From: Chinchilla lanigera
Lineage: Eukaryota > Chordata > Mammalia > Rodentia > Chinchillidae
Assembly (NCBI RefSeq): GCF_000276665.1
Contig: NW_004955466.1
Coordinates: 6,929,204 to 6,993,203, forward strand
DNA: 64,000 nt
Direction: 5' to 3'
Shown: piece by piece, positions 62,691 through 64,000 of the stretch
Position numbering within the stretch: the stretch's first letter is position 1
Layout of the letters: each line of letters starts with the position of its first letter
Translations under genes and position numbers: made by a program
The notes under the pieces: model-generated
The model's database searches: none
What the model was told of the DNA's origin: nothing
What the model saw: the letters and a program-made list of their open reading frames with translations, nothing else

Positions 62691-64000
62691 TCACCTGCTG
62701 AAAACAAGAGTGAAGTTAGGTGGGATAACAGTGGTTATACAGAGAGAATTCTCTTCTGTATTAGAAAACCAGTCTTTGTTACCTGTTACCCAGGCAAAGA
62801 GCTATCATGAGCAGAAAATGCCACAGATAAGGAAGGACTGCAAAATCCAGGCAGCAAGCACAGAGGAGGGAGGAAAGGATCACAGTTAATTTGGAGACTG
62901 ACAAGGTAAAAGGGGCAGCTGCTGCTTAGCCTGGTTGTACATTTCCTTGCTGAGATGCCAGGCTAACGTGTTGTGGTCTTAATGGTATTTTTCCCCAGAG
63001 AAGCCACAAGTATGAATTATATGTGAAATCATATCAGCTTGCTAATTTACTTTGACTTGTCAAAAAGAATTCTGTGCTAGAAATTCAGAAGCAAAAACAG
63101 GTTTGTTTGCTATTGGTCCAATAGATGGTGCATAAATGGAATAACTTAATAAACTCATGATTTCACTGTACCAGAAACTTAATATTTTTACCTGGGCCCT
63201 GTAAATATTGAGAAGAAAAATTATTACATGGTTATTTAACCTAAATTATTACTGAAATTTAGCTTTTCTTCAATTATAAATGTTGGTAACCAACTACAGT
63301 GTGATGGGACGTGCCAAAATAAATCATAGATATTTGCAGATCACTGTATATCTGTTAAAGATATCCTAAAGTGATTGTTAATGTGTCATTTCCTACTGCT
63401 GGATATATTGCTGTGTTACTGAAGAGGCACATAGGTTCATATATTGTAGATTGATTTAAAATCATTTGATAACCTGATTTTGACCTTAAGTGTTTTCTTT
63501 GCAATCCTGTATTTTATTTAGTGTATTTAAAAGAGGCCCACAGGCTTTGGCAGACTTCAGAAAATCGCATATCTGAGAGCCAGAAACAAAACCGAGTAAA
63601 ACAGAAAGACTGGTTGGTATATTTCTTTTAATAATGAGAACAGAGCTCCGTAGTTTCCAGTTAATTTATTGAGAAAAGACATGAGAGTGAAGCAAAGTTG
63701 ACAAATTCGCTGACTTTTCATGTATTTATTTACTTAAGCAATTCAAGATGCCATTCCCTGGAAAGGCCAATCGGTGTTTATGGCACTGAGGGCCAGCCCT
63801 CGAGGAAAGGGCAAAGAAGACAAGCAGGCGACAATGAAAGGTTAAGGATTCTCATTAGGCTCTTAGAGTAATCGTTGTACTTCTGCTCCATCCCCCTGAT
63901 TATTGCACAACGATGTTTACAATTCGTGTGGAAAGAATGGGCCTAACAGGCATGAGTGTTCCTCAAAAGACTTGCTTTTACAGCCTTTCTTTGGGAACTT

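Overview
This is a 64-kb window of mammalian nuclear DNA, almost certainly rodent, lying inside one large gene read on the + strand: KCNH5 (Kv10.2, EAG2), a voltage-gated potassium channel. Only about 650 bases are coding. Three internal exons at 5617-5816, 42340-42592 and 59104-59300 have canonical AG/GT borders and compatible phases (in phase 1, out 0; in 0, out 1; in 1, out 0). Together they encode the end of S6, the C-linker and nearly all of the cyclic-nucleotide-binding-homology domain. KCNH5 is chosen over KCNH1 from several paralogue-specific residues recalled from the two families. The N-terminal PAS, S1-S5 and pore exons lie upstream of the window and the C-terminal tail downstream.

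The rest is intron: more than 5.6 kb upstream, then 36.5 kb, 16.5 kb and more than 4.7 kb. The rodent assignment rests on eleven copies of a tRNA-Ala-like ID-type SINE (often with near-perfect target-site duplications), one older ID relative, one B1-like 7SL SINE and an ERV2/IAP-type LTR. The ID subfamily does not look like the mouse or rat form, so a non-muroid rodent is likely; I cannot name the species. Ancient mammalian repeats (MIR, L2, L1M, MaLR LTRs, Tigger and hAT fossils) fill much of the remainder.

Layout. 1-5.6 kb: intron with a B1. 5.6-12 kb: first exon, L1 tails, an 80-bp hAT miniature element, two MaLR-type LTRs and a 56-bp dispersed duplication. 12-22 kb: ID SINEs, a palindromic TA-flanked MITE, a Tigger element and a larger TIR element. 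22-25.3 kb: L1 interrupted by an antisense L1 and by a SINE, then a microsatellite with an assembly gap. 25-36 kb: LTRs, a perfect 97-bp tandem duplication and L1 pieces in both orientations. 36-42 kb: SINEs, MIR and L2. 42.3 kb: second exon. 44-55 kb: a 41-bp 5S rRNA retropseudogene with 14-bp duplications, a two-LTR MaLR element and a large inverted L1 pair. 55-64 kb: SINEs, an ERV2 solo LTR, the third exon, MIRs and a TIR element split by a younger insertion.

No complete second gene, CRISPR, operon or bacterial feature is present. The longest intronic ORFs (201, 169 and 148 codons) look like chance or repeat-derived frames. The points of interest are mostly in the transposon archaeology: small elements whose ends and target duplications can be read directly. 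Repeat family names come from memory of consensus patterns and were not checked against a database.
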